From Cryptomeria japonica (Eukaryota > Streptophyta > Pinopsida > Cupressales > Cupressaceae): a DNA stretch of 64,000 bases. The notes under the pieces were generated by a model. It was not told the origin of the DNA. It worked only from the letters and a program-made list of their open reading frames with translations, and did no database searches. The stretch lies in NCBI RefSeq assembly GCF_030272615.1, contig NC_081413.1:446502538-446566537 (forward strand). Reading direction: 5' to 3'. This document shows, one piece after another, positions 32,304 to 44,399 of the stretch; within the stretch, counting starts at the first letter, position 1; each line of letters opens with the position of its first letter. The translations under genes and the position numbers were made by a program.

Positions 32304-33221
32304 TTGAACAAGAATGAGAAAGCATATTTAATTGCACATATTGATGAAAGTTGGTTATGGCATAAGAGACTTTGTCATGTAGATTTTGATTGCATTGTGA
32401 AAATCAGTACAACTAAGGCAGTGAGAGATTCACCTAAGATTGTTAAACCTCACAATCCAGTATGTAAGGAATGTCAATTTGGAAAGCAAGTTAGAGCAAT
32501 TTTCAAGAGTATTCCAGAGAAGTCTAACAATGTTCTTGATTTAATTCATATTGATTTATGTGGTCCAAGAAGAACTAGAAGTATACAAGGAGATGGGTAT
32601 TTTATGCTAATCATTAATGACTATTCTAGAATGTGTTGGGTTACTTTTCTCAAGGAAAATTTTGAAGCATTTGGGAAATTCAAACTATTCAAGGTGATGG
32701 TAGAGAATGAAACTGGCAAGAAAATCAAATGTTTGAGATCAGATCAAGGAGGTGAATTCACATCTAAGGAATTTAATACATTTTGTGAAGTGAATGGGAT
32801 CAGAAGACAGTTATCAGCACCCCAGACACCCCAGACACCCCAGTAGAATTGAGTTGTTGAAAGGAAAAACATAACTATCTTGGATGCAACCAAAAGTATG
32901 ATATCAGTAGAAAATCTACCTCATATATACTGGAGAGAAGTGGTCAATACAATAGTTTATACATTCAACAGAGTTCACATCAGAGGTGAAACCAGTAAGA
33001 CCCCTCATGAACTATGGTTTGGTAATACTCCTACTCTTAAATATTTTAGAATATTTGGAAGTAAATGCTATATTAGAAGAGATGAGTATATTGAAAAATT
33101 TGATCCTAGAAGTGATGAAGGAATATTTCTTGGTTATTCATCTAAGAGCAAGGCATATAGATGTTTTAACAAGAGATTACAGAAAATTGTTGAGAGTGAA
33201 AATGTGAAGATTGATGAATAG
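32304..33221 (+). pseudogene. Copia-2 integrase
   Basis: The zinc domain shows WLWHKRLCH and CKEC. The core has LIHIDLCGP (first Asp), RSDQGGEF (second Asp) and VVERKN (Glu), so all three catalytic acids remain. Just before the Glu motif, the 9-10-bp unit ACCCCAGAC is present in tandem (about 32818-32843), adding TPQTPQ-type residues, followed by TAG and TGA codons (32844-32851). The second open part (32880-33221) holds the conserved TPHELWFG and FGSKCYIRRD of Copia integrase C-termini, and ends at TAG 33219-33221. Confidence 0.87.
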
Positions 33222-35014
33222 TTTAGAGGAAATTCAAGGTACACAGACTCTGAACCGGCAATAGAGATAATAAAAAATGAACCTACTGTGAATACACCAA
33301 TACAGAATGGTGATCTAGTTACACCGACATCATTTGAGGACTCAACAATCATTGAAGAATAACAACAAGTAAAAACACACCGGTATGTAAGATTGAATCA
33401 TTCTGAAGGTCAAATAATTGGAAACAAATTTCGAGTTATGACTAGAGAAAGATTGGAAAATGAGTCTTATTTCTCAAATTGAACCTACATCAATTAATGA
33501 GGCATGTGAAAATAAATATTGGATTAAAGTTATGGAAGATGAATTGAAACAAATTGAAAGGAATAACACTTGGTCATTAGTTCCTCGGCCTAAAGACCAA
33601 AATGTAATTGGAACTAAATGGGTTTTTAGAAATAAACTTAATGAATGGTAAGGTAATTAGAAACAAAGCAAGATTAGTGTGTAAGGGATATTCAAAGAAA
33701 GAAGTAATTGATTACAATGAAACCTTTGCACCGATAGCTAGAATTGAGGCATTCAGACTTTTATTGGCTTTTGCAGCACACAAGAACTATAAAGTATATC
33801 AAATAGATGTTAAATGTGCATTTCTGAATGGAGATCTTGAAGAAGAAGTTTATATTGAACAACCTGATGGATTTTCTTTGATAGATAACAAAGACATGGT
33901 TTGCAGGTTAAGGAAAGCTTTATATGGACTAAAACAAGCTCCTAGAGCTTGGTATGCTAGATTGGACAAATATCTTTTGAAGCTTGGATACACTAAAGGT
34001 AATCTTGACAACAATCTATACTACAAAGTGACTAATGATGACATCTTGGTTATTGATGTTTTTGTTGGTGATATAATCTTTGGAGGAGAAGATGGATTGT
34101 GTAAAGATGTTTCTAATAAAATGCAACAAGAATTTGAAATGTCTATGATTGGAGAGATAAAATTATTTTTAGGATTGCAGATTTCACAAACTGATAAAGG
34201 TATATTCCTATGTCAATCTAAGTACTTGAAGGAATTACTAAAGAAATTTGGCATGGAAAACTGTAAACCGGTAAGCACACCTATGACTACAACTGATAAA
34301 TTATCTTTGAAGGATGAATCAACACCTGTTAATTCGACAAGATACAAGTCTATGATAGGAGGTTTACTGTATTTGACACAAATAAGACCTGATATTATGA
34401 ATGTAGTATGTATTATTTCAAGATTTCAGAGTAATCCTAAAGAAAATCATGAATCAACAGTGAAAAGGATTTGCCAATACCTACAAGGTACTACAAATCT
34501 TGGTTTATGGTATCCTAAAGATGAAATTTTTTATTTATGTGCATACATAGATGCTAATTGGGCAGGAGATGTAGATGACATAAAAAGTACCACTGACAGA
34601 GAATTCTTTCCTGGTAGTAGACTAATTTCATGGTTGAGCAAGAAACAGAGTTGTACAAGTCTATCAACAGTAGAATCAGAATATGTTGCAGCAACAACTA
34701 ATTGTACATAGGTATTATGAATCAAACAAATGTTGAAGGACATAAAGGTAAAATGCAAGGAACCTATAACTATTTACTATGATAATATGCCAACAATTGA
34801 TATATCAAAGAACCCGGTATTTCACTCTAAGACTAAACATGTTTCTATCAAATTCAATTTTCTAAAAGAGAATGTTGAAGAAAAAGAAGTGAAATTGGTT
34901 TATGTGAATACTAAAGAGCAGATTGTAGATATTTTTACTAAGCCTTTGCCTAAGGAGACTTTTGAATATCTCAAAGAGAAACTTGGAGTCCTACCCCCAC
35001 CAGTAGAGACTTAG
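33222..35014 (+). pseudogene. Copia-2 reverse transcriptase and RNase H
   Basis: RT starts at about 33480 (ACENKYWIKVMEDEL, VPRPKDQNVIGTKWVF). A shift near 33645 passes into the 367-codon frame 33608-34711 ([23 protein letters not shown]). The catalytic FVDD at 34061-34072 reads FVGD, which would abolish polymerisation. RNase H (about 34530-34960) keeps Asp in AYIDANW, Glu in TVESEYVA and Asp in YYDNMPT. A TAG at 34709-34711 splits it. It closes with TKPLPKETFEYL and stops at 35012-35014. Confidence 0.9.
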
Positions 35015-35374
35015 ATAGTTGATGTTTGTCATCAACCGGTGGAACTAAAAGAGAAATCTTTTATTCTGGCTCTGATGAGGAGAGCTACTTCTCAGGGGGA
35101 GTAGTTGGTATAATAAGCTGGTATTTTGTATTTGAATCTAGTTTTTGTATTGCTTTGGCATTTGATGTCAAAGGGGGAGAGATATTATGGAAAAAAAATT
35201 TGGGGAGAGATATCTTCAGGGAGAGATTATTCTTGGGGGAGAGACATTATGTATTTTGGTTTTTGGTTAATGATCTCTTTGGGAGATTGTTGGTTTTTTG
35301 GTTTTTAGCATTTATGTTTTGACACTTTGATGGTTTTTCCATCTTGTGTTGCCATCAATGCCAAAGGGTGAGAT
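35015..35374 (+). other. Copia-2 3' noncoding region with several purine tracts
   Basis: Between pol and 3' LTR there are repeated G-rich purine runs: CAGGGGGAGTAG (about 35094), AAAGGGGGAGAGA (about 35170), TTGGGGAGAG, CTTGGGGGAGAG (about 35233), and finally AAAGGGTGAGAT next to the LTR (35363-35374). The last is the polypurine tract by position. A similar set precedes the Copia-1 3' LTR. Confidence 0.7.
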
Positions 35375-36431
35375 TGTTGGTATTTTGGATATGTTGATAT
35401 GGTTTTATCATTGATGTCAACACTTGTCATCACTTGTCAACACTTATCAGCACTTGGAGATCTTTATTTTACTCACCAGCAAGTCATAGACTTATGCACA
35501 GTCACTGGTATTTGGTTCATCGGCATATTGTATTGTTCATCGACACTTGGAATGACTTGGAGACTACTTGATTATGTTGAATACATTATTTGATCACTTG
35601 GTTTTGGTGATTTTGTTATTTTTTTATTCGGGTTTGCATATTTGTTGTTACCGACAAATAGGTCCAGGATATACACCCACAATCATATCTATTTCAGATC
35701 AGCACATCACGTTATGGAGATGATTTATTATTATTGTAAATGCATTAAGCTGACATCATGCATCAGATATCAATTTATTTGTAATTGATTTATTGTAATA
35801 TCTTTTAGTGAGTCAAGCTATTCAATTTGTCTTAGGTTATGGTATAAATGTAAAATCTCATTTGTGAGATTGATATGCAATTAGGAAAAGAATTGTAATA
35901 GGGTATATGCAAAAATAAGCAGAGCTATACACACAGACATTATTTGAAGGTTGAAGGAAGGTTTTTTGAAGGAAATCAAAACTAAACTAGTACTGAATCC
36001 ATCTTATGAAGATGCTATTTCAAGAAGTACAATATCATTGGATCTAACCATCCAATTGTAGTCAGTGTGACTTATTTTGTGATTGAGCAGTGAGCTCTAG
36101 GCAGTTGGCCTTTCTACATGTGCAGAATCCATATTGTACATAGATACTATCTGTAGTAGTATCATTTGATTGTGCATAAGGCTTCCCACTGTGGTTTTTC
36201 CCCTTACAAGGTTTCCATGTACAAATATTTGTGTTATGTGTTGTGGATGTTAATGTCTTTCTGTTTCATGCATTAATCTTTACTGGTACTATAGTTAACT
36301 GATAAACTGTCTACCAACATAAAGTTTGGTTTACTGGCATTAAGCATTAAGTTTTGGTTAAGTTAATTTTGGTTGAATTTATTGGACAATCGATTCACCC
36401 CCCCCCTCTCAGTTGTCTCTAGGACCTAACA
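35375..36431 (+). repeat. 3' LTR of Copia-2
   Basis: TGTTGGTATTTTGG…GACCTAACA, the partner of 9554-10589. It carries an extra ~31 bp of CACTTGTCA/CACTTATCA-type repeats near 35425-35455 that the 5' LTR lacks. Confidence 0.9.
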
Positions 36432-36975
36432 TATGGTTTTCAAATTGAGGAAATATTTATATGGATTGAAACAAGCTCCTAGAGCTTGGTATGAAATGTT
36501 GGATAAATATCTTTTGAAGCTTGGTTTTAATAAAGGCAGTACTAATAGTAATTTGTATTATAAGATCACTGATGGTGATATTCTGATTATTGAAGTATTT
36601 GTTGATGATATCATTTTTTGAGGAGAAGATAAATTGTGCATGGAATTTTCTAATAATATGAAGAATGAATTTGAAATGTCCATGATTGGTGAGATGAGAT
36701 TTTTCTTAGGTTTGTAGATTACTCAAATTGACAAAGGCATTTTTATCTATCAAACTAAGTATCCGAGGTTATTATTTAAGAAGTTTGGTATAGATAATTC
36801 CAAACCAGTAAGTACTCATATGGTCACAAGTGAGAAATTGTTTATCAAGGATACATATATACTAGTAAATCTGATAAGGTATAAGTCTATGATTGGTGGC
36901 TTGTTATATCTAACTCTGACTAGACTGAATAATATGAATGCAGTAGGTATTGTTTCAAGATATCAAAGTAATCCT
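36432..36975 (+). pseudogene. Copia-1 RT, middle part
   Basis: Continues Copia-1 RT from 9553 with KYLYGLKQAPRAWY, then the catalytic FVDD intact at 36598-36609. It goes on through FEMSMIGEM and GGLLYLT to the solo LTR at 36976. Stops at 36619-36621 (TGA) and about 36716 (TAG) interrupt it. Confidence 0.88.
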
Positions 36976-38057
36976 TGTTAGTTCTCGAGAAGGACAACTG
37001 AAAGGGGGGGTGAATCAATTGTCAATCGATTATCAACAAATTGTAATCCAAATGAAAGTTATTCCAATTTAAACTTAATGCTGGTAAACCAAACTTAAGT
37101 GTCGGTAAAATAGATTAATAGTTATAGCAATACTAGTATATCTTAATGCATGAAACATAAAGAGAAACAACATCCATAACACATAACACAAATATTTTGG
37201 TGTGGAAACCCGGTAAGGGAAAAACCATGGTGGGAAACCTTACCCACAATCAGATGATACTACTGTAGATAGTATGTGTATACAAATGGGGTCTGCACAT
37301 GCAGAAAGGTCAACTGCCTAGAGCTCACTACTCAATCACAAATTAGGAGTCACATTGACTACACAATTGAATGGTTAAATCCAATGATAATGTACTTCTC
37401 AAAATAGCATCTCCATTGCTGGATTTAGTACTAGTTAAGCTCTAAACATGTGTCAAAACAACTTCATACCCTTCCTTTAACCTTAAAATAATGTATGCAT
37501 GATTTGCACAAGGATCTGCTTATTTTTGCTCTTCAATATTTGAATACACTCATACCATAACCATATCCCGATCTTCAATAAGATCTTACAATCATTTATA
37601 CAAAACCTAAGACCAAATGTATAGGTCAGATCACTAAAGATATTATAATTAAATCAATAAGTGTTGATGTGATACAACATGTTGGCTTAATACATTTACC
37701 ACAATATCTAATCAATAAACAATCTCCATAACGTGTTGTGATGATATGGAGTACCGGTCCATAACCTAGACCTCTCTGTCGATAAAGGCAAATCTATCAA
37801 CCTGATTAGACCAATAAGAAAAAAACCAAATCCAAACTTCCAATCCATGTCTTCGACATAACCAAATGATCTCTAGATGATAACAAGTCATCATCACTTC
37901 CGGTGAACAATATAACCTGCTGGTGAACATATACCGATGAATGTACATAAGCCACTAACCATACTGGTGAACATAATGTAGACCTCCAAGAAGAAAAGTG
38001 TTGACATCAATGAAAATGCCAATACAACACATGACAAAGTCATCCATAATACCAACA
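36976..38057 (-). mobile_element. Solo Copia LTR (minus strand) with target duplication
   Basis: Read on the minus strand it begins TGTTGGTATTATGG and ends GAGAACTAACA. This is the same family as the Copia-2 LTRs, including the ATTGATGTCAACAC word near the start and the C-rich run near the end. ATCCT flanks both sides (36971-36975 and 38058-38062). It has no internal sequence. Copia-1 coding resumes in register after it. The short minus-strand frame at 37766-37948 is incidental. Confidence 0.92.
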
Positions 38058-38637
38058 ATCCTAAAGAAAATCACGAATGTGGAATAAAGAGGATATTCTA
38101 GTATTTGAAAGCAATAACAAAATATGGATTATGGTATTCTAGAGATGATGATTTTACTTTATGTGCATATACTGATTTAGATTGGGTAGGAGATACTGAT
38201 GACAAGAAGAGAACTTCTGGTGGAGCTTTCTTTCTTGGAAAGAAACTGGCTTCATGGATCAGCAAAATCTAGTCATGCATTTTTTTATCTAATGTAGAAG
38301 CTGAGTATGTTGTAGTAGCAACTAATTGCACTCAAGTCTTATCGATGAAGAAAATGTTGAAGGATATCAAGGTAAATTGTAGTGAACCAGTAGTTATCTA
38401 CTGTGATAACTCTGCAGCTATCAACATGTCTAAGAATCTGGTATTTCACTCTAAAACTAAGCATATATCAATAAAGTATAACTTTTTGAAGGACAAGGTA
38501 GAAGGAAAGGAAGTCAAACTGGTTTATGTGAACACTAAAGAGCAGATTACAGATATATTCACTAAACTATTGTCTAAGGAATCATTTGAGTATTTGAGAG
38601 ATAGGCTAGGGGTTTCTGCCCCTCCGGTAGAGACTTG
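38058..38637 (+). pseudogene. Copia-1 RT end and RNase H
   Basis: Starts KENHE, the continuation of SNP at 36975. The RNase H acids are all present: Asp in AYTDLDW, Glu in NVEAEYV, and Asp in YCDNSAAI. TAGs at about 38099 and 38270 interrupt it. The final 97 codons (38345-38638) end with the usual TKLLSKESFEYL. Stop TGA is at 38636-38638. Confidence 0.88.
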
Positions 38638-38638
38638 A

Positions 38639-38983
38639 TTGATGTAGTATGTCATCAGTCTAGCATGCATTATCAGGGATATTATTCATTCTGGTACTGC
38701 TGAGTGGTCCTACTACTCAGGGGGAGTAGTTAGCTTTGAGATCCAGAGGTTTACATTCTTGCTTTGATATTTTTGTCAGATTTCTAGAATTGATGTCAAA
38801 GGGGGAGAGATAATAATGTGAAAAACAAATTCAGAACTTTATAGAGATATTATTCACAGGGGACGAGTTATTGATATTCAGGAGATTGTTAGTTGTCTTC
38901 CATAGGGGGAGACTTGTTTGGTATTTTTTGGTACTTAGATGTTTTTCACATCTAGTGTTGCCATCAATGCCAAAGGGGGAGAT
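38639..38983 (+). other. Copia-1 3' noncoding region with purine tracts
   Basis: CAGGGGGAGTAG (about 38718), AAAGGGGGAGAGA (about 38799), ATAGGGGGAGAC (about 38903) and AAAGGGGGAGAT (38972-38983). The last abuts the LTR and is the polypurine tract. The order matches the Copia-2 3' region. Confidence 0.75.
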
Positions 38984-40230
38984 TGTTGGCAAAATGGATG
39001 AATTGATTATGTGTTGCATTGACTTTTTGTCATTGATGTCAACACTAGCTGTTATGGTTGGTTACCAGCAAACAGGTTTTGGTTATCGACAAAAGATCTA
39101 GTGTTACTGGCAGAAAGAACTATCTGTTGGACACTTTCAGCATGTTTGCATCAATGGAGTATGTTTGTTTTTATGTGTTACATGATTTTGGAGCATGTTT
39201 TGGTTAGTTGGTATTGACTTGGTAATCGATGCTATCATACACTCTTGTAAACCCTTACTGGCATGGGTTTAAGGTTTAACTGGTAGAGCTTTCACTGAGA
39301 AATATTGACAGGATGCATAAGTGGTGTTGGTGCAGCTTCTAGATGGATTCCAAGATGTTGGAGATGTTCTTTGATTTGTGCCTCAACTATTTGAAAACAT
39401 TTCTTTAGTGTTGTGGACCCAGATTAGGTCTAGTTTCTATCTAGGTTATGGACCAATATCATGTTAACATGTTCTCTACACATTACCGGGATGATTTATG
39501 GATTGGTTATTATTATTTTTGTCTCAAGCCAACATGGCATATTATTGTAATATTGATGTATTTAATGATCTTATTGTAATATCTTTTAGGTGGATGACCT
39601 AATTGGTTTAGGCCTTAGGGTTGGTATAAATTGATGTAAGATCTCATTGTAGATCATATTCATGGTCGTGGAATGAAATATCATATGCAAAGGAGATTTG
39701 GTCGATCATAGGTGATTGAATTGGGATTAAGGAAGAGGTCAAAGGCCTCCAGTATTTAACTTAACTAGGACTATAATTAGGCATGGTAGATGCTATGTCT
39801 GGTAGTTCATTATTATGGATTGTTGTCCATTTATCTAGAGGTGGTTATAACCTTTCTATAGTTATTGAGATTCTTTTGTAATGAGCAGTACGCTCTAGGT
39901 CATTTGCCTTCCTGCATGTGCAGACCCCTCATTGTATCACATACTTTCTATAGATGTATCATCTGACTGTGGGTAGGCTTCCCACCATGGTTTTTCCATT
40001 TCCATGTTTTCCATATACAAATCATGGTGTTATGTGGTATGGTTGCATTGTGTTAATTCTTTGTTTGATTCTTAAGTTTTACTGCTTATCGGTATTTGTT
40101 TCTACTATTTCGGTACTTAATGTTTATGTGATCCAGTTAAAGGTTATTAAGTAGTTTGGTTGATATAATATGTTAACAAATAATTCACCCCCCACCCCCC
40201 GCTCTTATTTGTTCACCGGTTATCCTAACA
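38984..40230 (+). repeat. 3' LTR of Copia-1
   Basis: Starts TGTTGGCAAAATGG and ends TATCCTAACA. It shares the CATTGATGTCAACAC word near the start and a C-rich run near the end (40188-40200) with the other Copia LTRs. Length is 1.25 kb. The 5' partner is left of the window. Confidence 0.88.
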
Positions 40231-41560
40231 TCCACAATGATACCCTCTCAAAAAATAACATGACCCAGATACTTCACTTCCATCTATAATTATAGTTAGC
40301 CAGATTAGCATACAACTGATTATCTCAAAGACACTACAAAACTTGTCTCAAGTGCTCCTCATGCTCCTCCATAGTCCTTGAATAAATCAATATATCATCC
40401 AAGAACACAAGGATAAATCTATCTAGGTAGTTCCTGAATATCCCATTTATCAGACTCATCAAAACGAAGTGTTCATTAGTAAGTCCAAATGGAACCACCG
40501 TAAACTCATAGTGCCCATAACGAGTATGAAATTTTTTCCAATGAATGTCTACTTCATGGATCCGAAGTGGATGGTACCTTGACTTAAGATCTATCTTGGA
40601 GAAGACTTTAGTATCCTTGACTTGATAAAAAAGATCATAAATACCTAGTAAAGGATACAAGATTTTCACTGTCACCTTATTTAGCTACTAGTAGTCTATA
40701 CATAAGTGAAGGGATCCATCCTTTTTCTTCCCAAATAAAACCGGTGCTCCCTATGGAGAAACACTAGAATGAATGAAACCCTTAGCTAACATGTCTTTTA
40801 ACTACAACTGTAACTCACTCCTCTTGAGTAGTCATTTGATAAGGTGCCTTAGAAATTGAATTTTATTTGAGAACTAATTCAATCCAAAAATCAATGTCAT
40901 GCTTAGGTGGTGAACTTGGAATCTCAATGGGAAGGACATAAAAAAACTCCTAAACAATAGGGTGTTTAAGAAGAGGGTCTTCTTGTTTCTCTCCCTGATC
41001 AAGTCACTCACTATAACTACAAATAGATGACACCCTCGTTAAAAATACCACTTGAATTTCATTATGAAGATTATGCAAAGAGAAATGGGTTGCTAAACAC
41101 CCACAATATCCGCACTCTCTCCATGGTCACCAACACACTACACTATCTTCTGTCAGGCAATGTATACTAGCCTGATGTGCCTCAAGCTATTCAATACCCA
41201 AGACAACACCATAAGATCCTAATGAAAGAACATGAAGATCAACTATGGTGGTGAGGACCCCTAAATCCAACTCATTGGCATGAACAAGAGAATTTATTGC
41301 TACCTTAGAACCAAGAGTTAACTCAACCTACCATCTATCATCTTTCTTTCCCACTATGAGCCCACATAACTCCACTAAAGAGGGGAAAATAAAGGAATTT
41401 GAAGATCTTGAATCAAATAATGCAAAAAATGAAACCCCTCCTATCTCACCTGAAGTCTCCTAAATGGTACCCTGGTGCTCAACCTTACAATTATCAACTG
41501 CTATGAAGACTCAGTGTGATCTCCCTACATCTCCCATAGTAGGCTCTGAAGTTTTTGGCC
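40231..41560 (-). pseudogene. Del-like protease and RT
   Basis: RT (40334-40675 and flanks) has [27 protein letters not shown] and the FLDD catalytic box intact. It continues through RDNQLYANL and a GHV-type motif to the break at 40231. The protease upstream on this strand shows LFDSRSSNSFI at about 41398-41430, so the Gly of Asp-Ser-Gly is Arg. Many stops and shifts separate the pieces. Confidence 0.8.
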
Positions 41561-42829
41561 TTTGACCAAACATTTATGCTGACCTCTGACGATAGTGTAT
41601 AAAATTGTGACCCTACTGACAACATTTGAAACAACCACCTCTGCTAATAACTCTACTTGTGGATTGTGCACTAGATGCTAGAAACTACCTTGGCTATTAC
41701 TCTACTGGATACTCTATGTTGGATGAGTATTATGAAATTTCCTAATGTTTTTTCGGTTGTGGTCCTTTTCTTCTTGAGTACCACCACTACGAGGAAAATT
41801 CTAAACCTAAAAGTTCTTCTTCTGTTGACTCTTTCCCCCCTTGAACTAAGGAGGGTGAATCCTAATAGAAACTACTACCTATGACTGAGTACCTCTTGCA
41901 CTAGAACTTGAATCTAAAGTAGTACAAATCTTCACTCTTGTCTATCCACCTAGAGCCATAGACAAATTCTCCTCAACTATCTAGGCTTTCTCCACTGCTA
42001 CCTCCATGGTCTTGGGTTTGAAAACTTGCACTCCTCCACTAATTCAAGAATTAAGGCCCCTAATTAAGTGTTGCACAAGCATGGACTCATCATCTGCTAT
42101 CTCAGCATACTTCCTAGGTTCAAAGTACGTATGCTCATACTACTCTACTAATATAACCATCTATCATAGGCTATGGAACTCATCTGCCTTCCTCTATCTC
42201 CAATGATCCAACAAAAATCAAGCACAAAACCTCTCCAAAAAAGTCTCCCATGATAATAAGGCAATATCTAAATGAAGCTTTTTATCCTCTAAGTGCCACC
42301 AAGTGGAAGCAAACCCATGTAGATGCATGATGGTGCACCTAGACTTAGTATTAATACTATGTGTGTGCATAGCAAAACACCTTCCCAGGTCCAACAACCA
42401 TTTCTCTACCTCTATCCCACTACCAAACCCATCAAATGTAGGGGATTTGGACCTAAGAAGATACCTCATATACTCTACTAGAACAACATCTTGATCTGGA
42501 ATAGTTATTTCTCTCCTCAGAGGTGATCTATCTCTCTCCTTGTCCTAATGCTCAACTCTCTCCTAAAAATATCAATGGTGGGATTTTTCTCTCTTATTGT
42601 CTTCCTTCATTTATTCTAACTATGCAACAATCTCATGCATAATATTAACCAACTGAGGGATTCCATCATTGACCTACTAGTTCTCACCCTAAATTTCATC
42701 CTCTTGATGATCAAGTTGCTGGTCATCTTGTTGATCCTCCTGATGCACCTGTTTAGAAACCTTAGGATGAGAATTATGTCAAGTTCCCATATAATTACCT
42801 CACCCATGACATCTACCTCTAGTATGCAT
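41561..42829 (-). pseudogene. Del-like gag
   Basis: An ATG at 42829 (minus) starts MHTRGRC. The capsid domain is clearest at 42218-42469 (FDGFGSGIEVEKWLLD, HGFASTWWHL). A zinc knuckle at about 41590-41640 reads CFKCCQ-stop-GHNFIHY, with an internal stop and the last Cys replaced by Tyr. Stops are frequent throughout. Confidence 0.75.
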
Positions 42830-42988
42830 CTTATCTATAGAAGGCACAAAGCAATTATAAGATAAAGTCTAGGGCTTGCCGCTACTAGGGATAATTGTTG
42901 TAAGATAACTACAAGGTTTTAACTCAAGTTACTCTACTATTAATCACAATGGCCTTAAGTGAGACTTATGTACCCAGTGTATGAAAAT

Positions 42989-43002
42989 GGGCTCTAATAC
43001 TA
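42989..43002 (-). other. Primer-binding site of the Del-like element
   Basis: The minus strand reads TAGTATTAGAGCCC, a decayed TGGTATCAGAGCCC (tRNA-Met type). The LTR edge is placed at 43003. Confidence 0.6.
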
Positions 43003-44399
43003 GACATAATTCTCGCCACAAAAACCCTAGAGAACTAAACAGATAATCTAGAAAATAGGGATATTATTTTAATGTAAATAACATGCCAACTACATTAATA
43101 CATTATTTGTTATGGAAGTATGTATATAGATTATACATGATCACATTAAACTAAGTGCACAAGTGAAATAAAACAAAAACATATAATACAACCTTCCCTA
43201 GGGTATCATAATGTCATTACTCAACCAGAACATCAATAACATTATACAACTAGTAATCATTCATATTAATTCCTTCTACTTGTTCTAACATTCTATACAT
43301 TGCATATATCATGGAAAGTAAACATATAAAATCCATTAAATATCTTTCAATATCAATAATGTCTCTAACTCTTACATCCATCACTACATGATTCCTTATT
43401 ACAATACTTTACAACGTCTACAAATGATTATTGCAAATACACGATAGTTATTACATATAGGAAATCATGATATACAACTGCTCCAAGAATCCATAGCTCA
43501 ATAGATGAAGAAAAGTAGAAGTATCCATCTTTCTCACGAACATCCAATCAAGAGAAAATATCCCAATGAAAGAACACATCAACCACACAATCATGTGAAA
43601 CCAATAGAAACCACCCCCCATGCTCCAAAAAATGATACAAGTCCCCACATACACTAAGCTTAGATTGATACCTATCTCCCAAAGAAACACATCAAGACAA
43701 CATAAACAAAGATTATCAATACAAGACACATGCTTAAACACAAAGTAAGAGTTTCCAGAGACTTCCATAAAACAAAGGCTAAAACCAAGGAAACAAGTAG
43801 GGGAAAGTGTTGCATCATGTCATTAAGGTTATCATGGTAGTCTCTATCTAGACCCCAACATCAAGTGACACCCATGCGGAACTGACTCAACCTCCTATGA
43901 AGATAAGGGAGTACAATCACACCAAGAAGGCATTCCCAATCTCATCCCAAGTCTGAACTAGCACTCTAGGGCATGAGTGGGGCACAATAATTGTCTTGTT
44001 AATGTGAAATCTACCCAACCCCTAAATAAAATTCATTAATGTTATCTTATTTAACCACTAATTGCCAATTTGATCTCCTGGTATCCACTTATAAGCATCG
44101 ACACTCACTTGGAAGCCACTCCCCCTAACACAATCCTATCTCTAGGGATAAATACAATCCACTAATCACCATAAATCATCCAATAATGCATAATCTAACT
44201 GGTTCACATACAATTATTTCAACCAATACAGTAAGTTGTTTCTCCAAACATAATATTCCAATAAGATATATTAAGAATACCAAATAAATCCTCTGAAACC
44301 AATTAAACATTTCTAGAAGTCCATCATAGAGAAACACAAATTCACTAATAAGTCTTGGATCTGACTCAAACTAGCACAAATCCTAAAAAATAATTAAAA

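Larger units (their letters stand above)
9554..36431 (+). mobile_element. Copia-2: Ty1/Copia element with both LTRs, split by the 20-kb element
   Basis: LTRs lie at 9554-10589 and 35375-36431. A tRNA-Met-type primer site follows the first, and a purine tract precedes the second. The flanking 5-mers are TAAGG (9549-9553) and TATGG (36432-36436), a target duplication with one substitution inside Copia-1 RT. Without its insert the element is about 6.6 kb. The LTRs differ at roughly 9% of positions in the first ~300 bp compared by eye, plus one short duplication. This fits an insertion older than the 20-kb element inside it. Confidence 0.92.
6903..40230 (+). mobile_element. Copia-1: outer Ty1/Copia element, split by Ty3-A, Copia-2 and a solo LTR
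   Basis: Copia-1 coding sequence is visible in three blocks: 6903-9553 (gag, PR, IN, first RT part), 36432-36975 (RT middle) and 38058-38637 (RT end/RNase H). A 3' LTR follows at 38984-40230. Reading resumes in register across each insertion. Its 5' LTR and start of gag lie left of the window, beyond Ty3-A. To the right it abuts the RT of a minus-strand Ty3 element at 40231, so Copia-1 itself inserted there. Closely related to Copia-2 at protein level. Confidence 0.85.

Noticed and set aside
35015-35374. Envelope-like ORF after Copia-2 pol
   Set aside because: Frames here are short, W/F-rich translations of purine/T tracts with no start or signal that holds up in Copia-1.
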